Source: DATGPD01 sp041398565
GTDB lineage: Bacteria > Planctomycetota > UBA1135 > UBA2386
DNA: 64,000 nt
Direction of reading: 5' to 3'
Assembly (NCBI GenBank): GCA_041398565.1
Contig: JAWKUN010000006.1
Span: 62,001-126,000, forward strand
A program made the translations under genes and the position numbers. Below are positions 28,303 through 39,558 of the stretch, in pieces (positions within the stretch are counted from its first letter, which is position 1; each line of letters starts with the position of its first letter). The notes below the pieces were generated by a model, which worked only from the letters and a program-made list of their open reading frames with translations, was not told the origin of the DNA and made no database searches.

Positions 28303-29751
28303 TCATAGCTGACTGCCGACCACCGTCCCGTCATCGTGCCGCGTCGGGTCGGCGCCGTTGACGTACAGCTTGCCGTCGAGCGGACTGACCCACAGGCGGA
28401 AGCCGCCGAACAACATCACCGGCAAATCGACCCCGGACGCGAAGACCTTCTTCCACGAGAACAACACCGGCGCGCCGGAGAACGACAGCGTCTTGCCGTT
28501 GTCCCCGACCGATTCAACGGCGCTGCCAAGACCGACCAGCAGGTCGTGGTCTCGGCTACTCGTGTTCACGTTCGACGGGCGCTCGTACCACTGCGCACCG
28601 CCGGTCCCGGCGTGAAAGATCGTCCCGTACCCCGAGTCAGTGACGGTCACGCCCGAAGCGGCGCTCGGCGAGCAATCGATCCGCGTCGAGACACAATCGC
28701 TGTTCACGGTGACTGAAGCGCCGAGCTTGCCTCCGAGGACCGTGACACCGCGGACCTCCGATGTGCCCACGCCATCACCCAGCACGTATCCAGCAGCCGG
28801 GCCGGTGAGCGACAGTCCGATGAACTGGTTTTCCTGCGCCAGCGCTCCGTTCGGCGGATTCACGCGGACGTGGGTGCCCTGGGCGATTTCCATGCGCCCG
28901 GCGAACAGGTTGCGGTCCGCCTCGCCGAGATCGATGCCGATCGCTGCCGCCTGCGCGGCCTCGATGTTGCCGCCCATCCAAGAGTTCCCGTTGCTGTTGC
29001 CGCCGAGCCCGGTGACTACACCGAGCACCGCCACGCCCGTCGCACACTGGCGCGTGTGACAGCCCGTGAACGTGTTGCCGTTCGCCTGGTTGAACAGGCG
29101 GAACCCCGTCCCCACCGCCCAGGACACTTCGCAGTGCGACGCCTCGCCGTAGAAAGCTGACTCGACCTGGATGCCGGCGGTGCTCCAGCCGCGCTGGTTC
29201 GCACCGAGTGCCGTCGATTGCCAGTTCGGCGTGTCGCCCACGACCATGACGCGCTCCAAGCGCCACCAGTGGGGAAACCGTGTCCGACCGTTGTCGGGGC
29301 CGACGTCGATGCCAACGGCACCGCCAGTGGAGTACAGCAGAATGTTCTCCACGGCGCAGCCCGGATGACCATCGAAGTCCACCGCGGTCCCCGTGCCGGT
29401 GTAGGCCAGGGCCGTGGACAGGCCAGCGCCGACGAGCACCTGGCGCGCGCGGGTGAAGACGATGCCGGGGGCGCTGATCCGGTACGTTCCCGGCGGCAAG
29501 TAGACGTAATAGTGCGCGGCAAGTGCGGCGTTGATGTACGCGGTGGCGTCGACAACGCCGTCACTGACGGCACCGAAGTCCCACACTTTGGCGGCACCCG
29601 CCATGGCAGCGCGGGGCATGAGACCCGTTGTGGGCTCACTGTCGAGGGCGAACGAGACAGGCTCGCGCCGCTCGCCGGCCGACGCCCCGAAGACGGGCGA
29701 TAGCCAGGCGACGAAGAACAGGGACGGAAGCCAGCAGAGAAACCAACGCAT
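28303..29751 (-). CDS. Secreted pectate-lyase-3-type beta-helix protein with phage tailspike-like C-terminus
   Basis: A 482-residue protein from ATG 29751, with GAGGAT as ribosome-binding site and a signal peptide (RWFLCWLPSLFFVAWLSPVFG). The mature protein opens with VWDFGAVSDGVVDATAYINAAL, then VYLPPGTYRIS, the classic start of Pectate_lyase_3 beta-helices shared by polysaccharide-active enzymes and phage tailspikes. Central coils include CEVSWAVGTGFRLFNQANGN. The C-terminus (FRLWVSPLDGKLYVNGADPT, then DGTVVGSQ) resembles the ends of phage tail-fibre and tailspike proteins, which suggests domain exchange with phage. The presence of a signal peptide argues for a cellular export role. Confidence 0.75.
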   Translation of the reverse strand: MRWFLCWLPSLFFVAWLSPVFGASAGERREPVSFALDSEPTTGLMPRAAMAGAAKVWDFGAVSDGVVDATAYINAALAAHYYVYLPPGTYRISAPGIVFTRARQVLVGAGLSTALAYTGTGTAVDFDGHPGCAVENILLYSTGGAVGIDVGPDNGRTRFPHWWRLERVMVVGDTPNWQSTALGANQRGWSTAGIQVESAFYGEASHCEVSWAVGTGFRLFNQANGNTFTGCHTRQCATGVAVLGVVTGLGGNSNGNSWMGGNIEAAQAAAIGIDLGEADRNLFAGRMEIAQGTHVRVNPPNGALAQENQFIGLSLTGPAAGYVLGDGVGTSEVRGVTVLGGKLGASVTVNSDCVSTRIDCSPSAASGVTVTDSGYGTIFHAGTGGAQWYERPSNVNTSSRDHDLLVGLGSAVESVGDNGKTLSFSGAPVLFSWKKVFASGVDLPVMLFGGFRLWVSPLDGKLYVNGADPTRHDDGTVVGSQL

Positions 29752-30119
29752 GGCAGTGATCCTCGGGGAAGAGACGTGGTGTCAACCGCCCAGTCAGTGA
29801 CCTTCGAGCGTGACGTTACCCCCGGTTGGGGCGCCCCACCAGGAACTTCGCCGCGCAATGCTGCAGCAGGATCTCGCCCTCGACTCGGGCACGGGCGGCC
29901 TGCCCCCCGTGAGGATGCGCTCGTTCCGGCCCTGATCCTCGCCACAAGAGTCATGGACGTCCGTGACGCAGTCTGAATCAAGCCATGCCGCTCGACGCGA
30001 CGCCGAGATGGTGGCGCGGGCGGACGCTCTCGATCGGAAGAAACCAGTGACGGATCGAGGCCTGCTCCGGTGCTGAGTCGATGCCCGATTCCCGGGCACC
30101 AAACAAGGATGCTCCTCGA
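29752..30119. other. Divergent intergenic region with promoter box B
   Basis: About 370 bases between a minus-strand and a plus-strand gene. It contains promoter box B for the plus-strand gene. On the minus-strand side an imperfect CACTGAC element (29797-29803) is the only promoter-like sequence. No gene was found. Confidence 0.5.
30047..30078 (+). promoter_or_regulatory. ECF-type promoter box, copy B
   Basis: Plus strand: GTGACGGATCG, ten bases (AGGCCTGCTC), then CGGTGCTGAGT. It ends 41 bases before ATG 30120, implying a leader of about 35 bases that includes AAGGA. Confidence 0.75.
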
Positions 30120-32000
30120 ATGAATCACCACACCGATACGAACCACGGCTTGTCTCTGGCACGGCTCGCAGCATGCGCAGCCGCTGCCTGTCTGACGGTT
30201 GCTCTGACTGCGGCGCCGCAGGTCCCGTCGATCCGCCGAGCGGATGACGCCAAGGATGTGGTTGTCCCGCTCGGACGCCCCTTGGCCCAAGCGATCCTGG
30301 TCGGCGCGCGCGCCGCGGGCCCGATCCAGATCGCCGGCGTGGAAGGGGCGCTGGAAATCGAGCCGGCGACGCTGGTCCTGCTCCAGGGTCGCGAAGCCCT
30401 GACGTCGTTGGCCGCCAGGTTGCTGACCGAGTCCGAGAGCGCGGCCATGGTGTACCAGGTCCTCCACGGCGGTGATGCGCCGCAGCTGTCCGCAGCGCGG
30501 CCGGTGGCTCCGCGCCTGCTCGACGAGGCTCGTTGCAGAGACATCGCCCGTGTGTTCCTGTCGCGGATGGAAGGCAATGGTGCCGGGATGCAGCCGGTGG
30601 GCCCGGGTGAGCCGCTCTACCGGCCCGACCTGCCATCCGTCGCCTATTACGAGTTCCGGACCGAGCCGACCGGTTACATCATCGTTGCCACTGGCCACCA
30701 CGACCATCCGATCCCGCTGTGGGGCCACGATGGCAACTCGCCGCGCCGCCTCCTCGCCGAACGCGCCGGCGCTGCCGCGGGGGCGATTGCGCGCAGCTAC
30801 ATGGTCGGAACGGCCGCACTGGTCGCTGAGGACGTCGGCGGCAACGTGGTCAGCGTCCTGGGAACGCTCCCCGAAGTCGGCGACCAGCCCGGCACGGCGC
30901 CGGCGCGCACCCGCAGTTGGCGCGATTTCAAGGCGGACAGTCTCGCCGACCGTGCCAGGAGCGCGTCGCTGGAGGCCGATCGGCACGGCGCGGCATGGCG
31001 GGCACTGGATCGACTGCAGATGAGCACGCCAATGGGCATCACCGTGCGCTACGTCGAGAACTGGACCCGCGAGGTACGACTCGGCAATGGGGCTGTCGAC
31101 TACAACGAGAGCCTGCGCCAGAGCGAGGCGGAGCAGTGCAAGTACGGCCAGTACCAGGGTGGCTACGGATGTGCGAGCGGGTGTAGCCCCACTGCCTGGG
31201 CGATGCTGATCGGCTGGGCCGACCGTCGCGCCCACGCCGGCGACGCGCGCTGGGCGGGCTTGCGCGGTCTGTTCCGCTGGGGTGGCTACACCTTCACCGA
31301 CCCGTCCGCCATCGCGCCAGACTACGTCGACCAGAGGAATTGGCATCCCTGGAGCGAGCCGGTGCAGAACCTGGTCGACTACCTGCGCGTCCTGATGGGG
31401 ACGTTCTGCTCCGGGCGCGAAGGCGCCACGCCGACCGGCAACGTGTTGGACGTCGACCCGTATCTCCGCCTGCAGGGCGCATCCGCGGGTGGCTGGTACA
31501 GCAGCGCCGGGAACTACAGCAACACGCACCGCGACTGGGCGATCGCCGCGATTCAGGGCGGGCAGCCGGCGGTCGTCTCCCACGACCATCACTCGGAGGT
31601 GGCCTTGGGCTACAAGTCCCTCCGGTACTTCGAGAACGGCGTCGAGATCGACCGCACGTTCGAACACTTCTACATGAACCGTGGCTGGGGCGGCGTGTTC
31701 GCCTGGGTTGCCGCGGCAAGCACGGCCGCTGCCACCCTGACCCCTGGCAACATGCTGGAGGAGTGGATCGAGCGCTGCCGCTGCGAGTGCTCGGTGTCGT
31801 TCCTCGGCGCCGACGGATACTGGCGCGCGATCCCGCGAGGTGGTCGGCCCGTGCGCATTCCCGTGCGGGACGGGCACGTGTTCTGGCGGTGCGGTACTTC
31901 GACCGAGTACGCCTCGACCTACGGCTCGGCGACCTGGCTCGAGGTGTGGCGGCCAGACACCTTCCCACAAGGCGTCATCTTCATCCAGGCGCTGCGCTGA
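30120..32000 (+). CDS. Secreted papain-fold cysteine peptidase-like protein (C10/C39-type)
   Basis: A 626-residue protein from ATG 30120 with a signal peptide (LARLAACAAAACLTVALTAAP). Residues ~45-290 look like a propeptide. The catalytic domain follows: GYGCASGCSPTAWAMLIGW carries the nucleophilic Cys at the start of a helix, and SHDHHSEVALGY the His, with FEHFYMNRGWGG downstream (Asn/Trp of the papain-fold active site). A C-terminal domain rich in Cys and aromatic residues (ERCRCECSVSFLGADGYW) ends the protein. The layout matches streptopain-like (C10) or C39-like secreted peptidases. It is driven by promoter box B and followed 35 bases later by a kinase gene fragment. Confidence 0.75.
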   Translation: MNHHTDTNHGLSLARLAACAAAACLTVALTAAPQVPSIRRADDAKDVVVPLGRPLAQAILVGARAAGPIQIAGVEGALEIEPATLVLLQGREALTSLAARLLTESESAAMVYQVLHGGDAPQLSAARPVAPRLLDEARCRDIARVFLSRMEGNGAGMQPVGPGEPLYRPDLPSVAYYEFRTEPTGYIIVATGHHDHPIPLWGHDGNSPRRLLAERAGAAAGAIARSYMVGTAALVAEDVGGNVVSVLGTLPEVGDQPGTAPARTRSWRDFKADSLADRARSASLEADRHGAAWRALDRLQMSTPMGITVRYVENWTREVRLGNGAVDYNESLRQSEAEQCKYGQYQGGYGCASGCSPTAWAMLIGWADRRAHAGDARWAGLRGLFRWGGYTFTDPSAIAPDYVDQRNWHPWSEPVQNLVDYLRVLMGTFCSGREGATPTGNVLDVDPYLRLQGASAGGWYSSAGNYSNTHRDWAIAAIQGGQPAVVSHDHHSEVALGYKSLRYFENGVEIDRTFEHFYMNRGWGGVFAWVAAASTAAATLTPGNMLEEWIERCRCECSVSFLGADGYWRAIPRGGRPVRIPVRDGHVFWRCGTSTEYASTYGSATWLEVWRPDTFPQGVIFIQALR

Positions 32001-32035
32001 TCGTCGTCGCCGCCGGGCGGAGCCGGGCATTCGGG

Positions 32036-32305
32036 ATGCACGTTCACGGAGCCGTGCCGCTCGACCCGACGCAGCCCGATCCCGACCCCGACCATGCCGG
32101 ACTGCTCACCCGCATCGTCGAGGCGGCGGCCCGCGGCGACCAGTCCGAGGTCGAGCGGGTGCTGGCCGCGCGCCCTGAGCAGGCCGAGGATCTACGCCAA
32201 GGCATCGAGCGCCTCGGCAGGATCGGCCTCATCCGCGGGGGATCAGAGCCTGATCCGGGCGTCATCGGTCCCTACCGGGTCCTCGACAAGCCGGGCCAGG
32301 GGTGC
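32036..32305 (+). pseudogene. 5' fragment of a third FGE-type kinase gene
   Basis: From ATG 32036 the frame reads DPTQPDPDPDHAGLLTRIVE, then an Asp/Glu-rich segment with SEVERVLAA, then GVIGPYRVLDKPGQG. This parallels the N-terminal ~85 residues of the tandem kinases (GLLTRVVEAA, SEVERILAA, TIGPYRILETLGEG) and stops in the glycine-rich loop. Everything downstream is unrelated, and the frame stays open only because of GC bias. It is read as a deletion remnant, joined tail to tail with another gene start near 32300. Confidence 0.75.
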
Positions 32306-32382
32306 ACCGGTTGGTTCGAGTGGGTCTGCGCGCTGGCTGTGGAGACGGCCAGCGACACGGCGGCGAGGACGAAGCGACGCAC
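32272..32382 (-). pseudogene. 5' fragment of a secreted-protein gene (signal peptide only)
   Basis: On the minus strand from GTG 32382 the frame encodes VRRFVLAAVSLAVSTASAQ, a textbook signal peptide with AXA cleavage site, then THSNQPVH, and then runs into the antisense of the kinase fragment. AGGGG lies 8 bases before the GTG. It is read as the beginning of a gene downstream of the ECF sigma gene whose body was lost in the same deletion that cut the kinase. Confidence 0.55.
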
Positions 32383-32430
32383 GACTTGCCCCTGGACGAA
32401 GACGAAGATGGCCAAGCGACAGGGGTCGTC

Positions 32431-32485
32431 AGGCAGCGTACCAGCGTTGCAGCGGATGGACCAAGGCTCCGACGCTGAACGCTGG
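32431..32485 (-). repeat. Palindromic repeat element, copy 2
   Basis: On the minus strand this reads CCAGCGTTCAGCG, then TCGGAGCCTTGG, then TCCATCCGCTGCAACGCTGG, matching the copies at 34796, 45011 and 57076. The outer stem CAGCG/CGCTG is kept. It lies between the sigma gene stop and the truncated secreted-protein gene. The conserved right flank of the other copies is missing here. Confidence 0.8.
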
Positions 32486-32541
32486 GTGGTGACGGCAGAG
32501 CACGCCGACGTGCTCCCGGCCAGCACCCCCCCTCGGTCGCA

Positions 32542-33126
32542 TCACTCGGATTGCCGCGCCCCGAGCCGGCGGCTCAACTCCGCCAGCGCGCGGGCGTGCA
32601 GGAGCTGGACGGCATTCTCGCTGCGGCCCATCGCCTGCGCGATCTCGGCGAACGACCGCTCCTCGAAGTCGCGCAGCTCGATCACCGTCCGCCGCTCCTC
32701 GGGCATCTCTTCGAGGACGTCGGCCATGCGCGCCAGGTCCTCGCCACGGGCCGCTGCTTCCTCGGCAGCAGTCTGCGCCGCCACCGGCTCGATCGCCGCG
32801 ACCATCGACGTCGCCAGAGTCGCGAAGCGTTCTTCGCGGCGCCGCCGCACTGCGCCGCCGATACGGCTGCGGGCGATCTGCACCAGCCAGGCAACGAACG
32901 ATGCCTCGTCGCGCAGCTCGAACCCGGGCAGCCGTTGCATGACCTCGACCAGCACGTCGCCGGCGTAGTCGACGGTCTCGGCCCGCCGCCGCGCCTCCAG
33001 GCCCATCAGCCATCGGACCCTGCCGAGCAACACCGGCGTGTAGCACTCGAGCACCTCCCCTAGTGCGGCACGATCGCCAGCACGCGCAGCCTGCAGGCGT
33101 CCACGGAGCCAGTCGAGGTCAGGCAT
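32542..33126 (-). CDS. ECF-type RNA polymerase sigma factor
   Basis: A 194-residue sigma factor, started at ATG 33126 because upstream codons read into low-quality sequence. Region 2 (AETVDYAGDVLVEVMQRLPGF) and region 4 (VIELRDFEERSFAEIAQAMG, then SENAVQLLHARALAEL) are clear. The long Ala/Glu-rich linker and the layout resemble the planctomycete ECF families that pair with membrane Ser/Thr kinases. A kinase fragment lies nearby at 32036, suggesting the partner has been lost. It is a candidate reader of the promoter boxes at 15.4, 28.0 and 30.1 kb, though it lacks such a box itself. Confidence 0.88.
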   Translation of the reverse strand: MPDLDWLRGRLQAARAGDRAALGEVLECYTPVLLGRVRWLMGLEARRRAETVDYAGDVLVEVMQRLPGFELRDEASFVAWLVQIARSRIGGAVRRRREERFATLATSMVAAIEPVAAQTAAEEAAARGEDLARMADVLEEMPEERRTVIELRDFEERSFAEIAQAMGRSENAVQLLHARALAELSRRLGARQSE

Positions 33127-33622
33127 GGGTAGAGCGTGTTTGCTGGGACAAGTTGGAGAAGCAACGCGGCAACCAAGCCCCCCGTTCCAACCGTGCATGC
33201 GGTCGTCCTGCACACGGCTGACCGATGGTCTTGTTCATGCCGTCTTGCGCGCCGGGTCATTGGATGGTGCCGACCACGGCCCGAGCTCGCTACGGGCGAA
33301 GTCTGCTGCTCCGGACACCATCGTCGGACAGCATAGGCAGGGCGCTCGCTGGCGCGCATCATTCGGCAACCCCAAGGGCAGGCCGGAGTTGGCTCGACCG
33401 AGCACCGCGGACGCCGGCGCCGGCGGCGTCGTCGTCCCGCTGCCGGAGCAGCGCGTGGCGCCGGGCGCTCCAGCCCTGCAACAGGGTACCACGCTGGTCG
33501 AGGCCGAATCCTCATGCCCCCGCGAACGGGCCACGCCGTCACGACGCTCCGATCGGCAACGGGACCCATGTCGGGTCGCCGGAATGTCAGCGAAACACGA
33601 CTCTCCTCACGGGAATCCGACC
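33127..33622. other. Divergent intergenic region without a recognised gene
   Basis: Nearly 500 bases between the ECF gene (-) and the next secreted-protein gene (+). Reading frames on both strands are Arg/Pro/Ser-rich noise. No copy of the GTGACGGATCG box or of the palindromic repeat was found. The composition is slightly less GC-rich than in coding regions. Confidence 0.5.
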
Positions 33623-34459
33623 ATGCTCCCTCGCCTTCCACTGGCCCTTGCCCTTGCCACGCTCGTCCTCGGCGCCCAAGCCGGCGCGCAGAACCAGAGC
33701 CGCAGCGGCTCATACTTCCGCTCGATCGGCAACTCCTGGCTCGGGGGTTCGCTCTCGGCCGCCGCCGGCATGAGCACGTCGAGCAGCACCCGCAATGCGA
33801 GCGCCACCGTGCGCACCGCCAACACGTCGTTCAACGCCGCCGTGGACGCGAGCGTCCTCACCGTCGGCCTTCGCGCCGCCCAGCTCGACGTGACGTCGAA
33901 CAACACCGTCACCACCGGCTCGACCGGCGCGCTCGGGGGCGGCTCGGCCTCCCTGCGCTTGCGCTTGGCTGGACAGACGGTGTGGGACCGCTCGGTCAAC
34001 ACGACGGGCAGCCTAGGCGGCATCCCGACCACCACCTACAACGCGTTGCCGACCGACGCGAGAATCACGATCTCGGTCGGCCCGTTCGCCGTCCGCCTCG
34101 CCGGCAACGGCGGTGTGACCATGGGTGCGGGCGCCACCGTCGGTCTGTCGCCCACCACCCCGGAAGTGCGCCTGATGATGTCGTTCACCACGGCTTTCGT
34201 CGCGCGGGCGCACGTGGCTCTGGGAGTCGCGGGCTTCTACGCCGGCGTGGAACTGCAGGGACGCTTCGCTGAGCAACGACTGACGCACAGCACGGTGGCC
34301 AACGCGAGCACGGGTTTGTCCGGCGTCTGCTCCCTCGAGGTCCAAGCCATGAGTCTGCGCCTGATCGCCTACCTCGAAGCACTGGGGTTCCGCGCCTACT
34401 CGACCACGCTGACCAGCTGGGGGTCGGGTTGGCTGACGCGAGATCTGTTGAACCTGTGA
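33623..34459 (+). CDS. Small secreted protein of unknown function
   Basis: A 278-residue protein from ATG 33623 with a signal peptide (LPRLPLALALATLVLGAQAGAQ). The mature protein is low in charge and rich in Ser, Thr, Asn, Ala and Gly, with regular beta-like alternation (SSTRNASATVRTANTSFNAA, VRLAGNGGVTMGAG), as in surface or matrix proteins. No domain was recognised. Confidence 0.65.
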   Translation: MLPRLPLALALATLVLGAQAGAQNQSRSGSYFRSIGNSWLGGSLSAAAGMSTSSSTRNASATVRTANTSFNAAVDASVLTVGLRAAQLDVTSNNTVTTGSTGALGGGSASLRLRLAGQTVWDRSVNTTGSLGGIPTTTYNALPTDARITISVGPFAVRLAGNGGVTMGAGATVGLSPTTPEVRLMMSFTTAFVARAHVALGVAGFYAGVELQGRFAEQRLTHSTVANASTGLSGVCSLEVQAMSLRLIAYLEALGFRAYSTTLTSWGSGWLTRDLLNL

Positions 34460-34923
34460 GTCCCACACACGAAACCCCGCAGCTGCGCGCCACTTGCCGG
34501 CGACACAGCTTGTCGCTGCTCACCTCGGGCTGCGCGTGCTGCGGACGCTCGTGCCGGTAGGTGCAGGCGGAATCCACGACGGCCAAGCTCGGGCGCAAAC
34601 CGCGATGCGCAGGGCAACCTCTCGCGAACGCTGCAGTGATGGCCCCACGGCCGCCGGCCGAGCGCGGATCGCCGAGGTGACCGGAAAGACAGCGAAGTCC
34701 AGGAGAGCCGTCCTCCTCCCACATCGTCGACCTCGTGCCGCGGACGCGACGAGCCGCAGGGACCGGGGAAGGGCGCCAGCCCGCCGCCGGCGTTACCAGC
34801 ATTCAGCGGAGGAGCCTGGCCCCGTCCGCTGCGACGCAGGTGCGATCGCCGGCGACCTCGATCGTCCGGCCATCGCCGATGCTGGGCGTCGCGGCCGCGT
34901 GACCTCGACCCGAAGGCGCACCC
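34460..34923. other. Convergent intergenic region carrying a palindromic repeat
   Basis: About 460 bases between converging genes. Its right third holds the repeat copy at 34796-34868. The rest has no convincing reading frame. No terminator hairpin stands out beyond the repeat itself. Confidence 0.5.
34796..34868 (+). repeat. Palindromic repeat element, copy 3
   Basis: It reads CCAGCATTCAGCGGAGGAGC, then CTGGCCCCGTCCGCTGCGAC, and ends in GGCGACCTCGATCGTCCG, the same 18-base tail as copy 4 at 45011. The outer stem CAGCGGA/TCCGCTG is perfect here. It sits between convergent genes. Confidence 0.85.
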
Positions 34924-35919
34924 CTACCCGTGCCAGGTCAGCAGCGTGCGCATGTAGTTGGCGCGCTCGAACGCCGCCGGATCGGGGCAGCGCCGCTGCG
35001 ACATGCTGCCGCGCAGTTGCTCGAGCGACTCGTACTCGTGCTCGTCGAGCCACTGCGTCAGCTCGCTCTCGATCGCGCGCAGGCGCGCCGGGCCATGGCG
35101 CAGCAGCGCCGACGCCATCATGGTGACTTGCGCGCCCACGGCCAGCATCTTGGCCGCGTCGACACCCGACTGCACGCCGGTGGTGGCGGCCAGGTCGGCC
35201 TTGACGCGGCCGTACAGGATGGCGAGCCAACGCGCCGCGAGCCTGCCTTCGTACGGGTTCGACAGCTCGAGCGACGGCACCACCTCGAGCTTGTCGAGGT
35301 CGATGTCGGGCTGGTAGAAGCGGTTGAAGAGCACCAGCCCCTGCACGCCGGTCTCGTCGAGACGACGCGCCATGGCCGCCACCGAGCTGAAGAACGGGTG
35401 CAGCTTGACCGCCAGCGGGATCTCCACCGTCTGCCGGACCTCGTCGACAGCCTCGAGGTAGCTCGACTCCACCTCGGCACCGTCGACGTCGAGGTCGGCG
35501 GCGAGCACGTAGATGTTCAGCTCGAGCGCGCGCGCTCCGGCCTGTTCGAGCTGACGCGCGTAGTCGACCCAAGCGCCCGACCGCGCCGCGTTGAGGCTGG
35601 CGATCACCGGGATGTGCAACGACTCGCGAGTACGGCGCACCAGCTCGAGGTACTCGTCGGCCCCGAACGCCTGCTCGGGCGGCTCCGGCAGGTAGGTGTC
35701 CGCCTCCGGCGACAAGAACCGACCACCTTCGAGGTGATGGTGGAACGCTTCGCTGTCGTGCTCGATCTGCTCGGCGAACAGGGAGTGCAGCACGACCGCC
35801 GCAGCGCCGGCATCCTCCAGCCGGCGCACTCCGTCGAAGTCGCGGGACAGCGGCGATGCCGAGGCGACCAACGGCGAACGGAGATGGAAGCCGAGGTAGG
35901 TGCTGGCGAGGCGGCTCAT
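34924..35919 (-). CDS. Dihydroorotate dehydrogenase-like FMN TIM-barrel protein
   Basis: A 331-residue protein that starts one base after the nifJ stop. It has the DHOD-like fold: MSRLASTYLGFHLRSPLVAS, the sheet-lined barrel with NIYVLAADLDVDGAEVE, VKLHPFFSSVAAMARRL and VQSGVDAAKMLAVGAQVTMM near the phosphate-binding end. Members of this DHOD-like branch are often encoded beside pyruvate:ferredoxin oxidoreductase, as here, which hints at an electron-transfer partnership rather than pyrimidine synthesis. The substrate is not known. Confidence 0.85.
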   Translation of the reverse strand: MSRLASTYLGFHLRSPLVASASPLSRDFDGVRRLEDAGAAAVVLHSLFAEQIEHDSEAFHHHLEGGRFLSPEADTYLPEPPEQAFGADEYLELVRRTRESLHIPVIASLNAARSGAWVDYARQLEQAGARALELNIYVLAADLDVDGAEVESSYLEAVDEVRQTVEIPLAVKLHPFFSSVAAMARRLDETGVQGLVLFNRFYQPDIDLDKLEVVPSLELSNPYEGRLAARWLAILYGRVKADLAATTGVQSGVDAAKMLAVGAQVTMMASALLRHGPARLRAIESELTQWLDEHEYESLEQLRGSMSQRRCPDPAAFERANYMRTLLTWHG

Positions 35920-35920
35920 G

Positions 35921-39505
<3,585 letters not shown>

Positions 39506-39558
39506 CGCTTCGTGTCCGCACAACGCCGGTGCCACGCCGGGCTTTTCAGCCTCGACCG

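Noticed and set aside
29752..29850. A fifth promoter box upstream of the 29751 gene (GTAACGTCACG, then CACTGAC)
   Set aside because: The -35-like part differs at several of 11 positions and its spacing to CTGA is 4 bases shorter than in the four true copies.
32306..32310. GGTTCGAGT near 32313 as a tRNA T-loop
   Set aside because: No acceptor, D or anticodon stem can be folded around it; it lies in the deletion scar.
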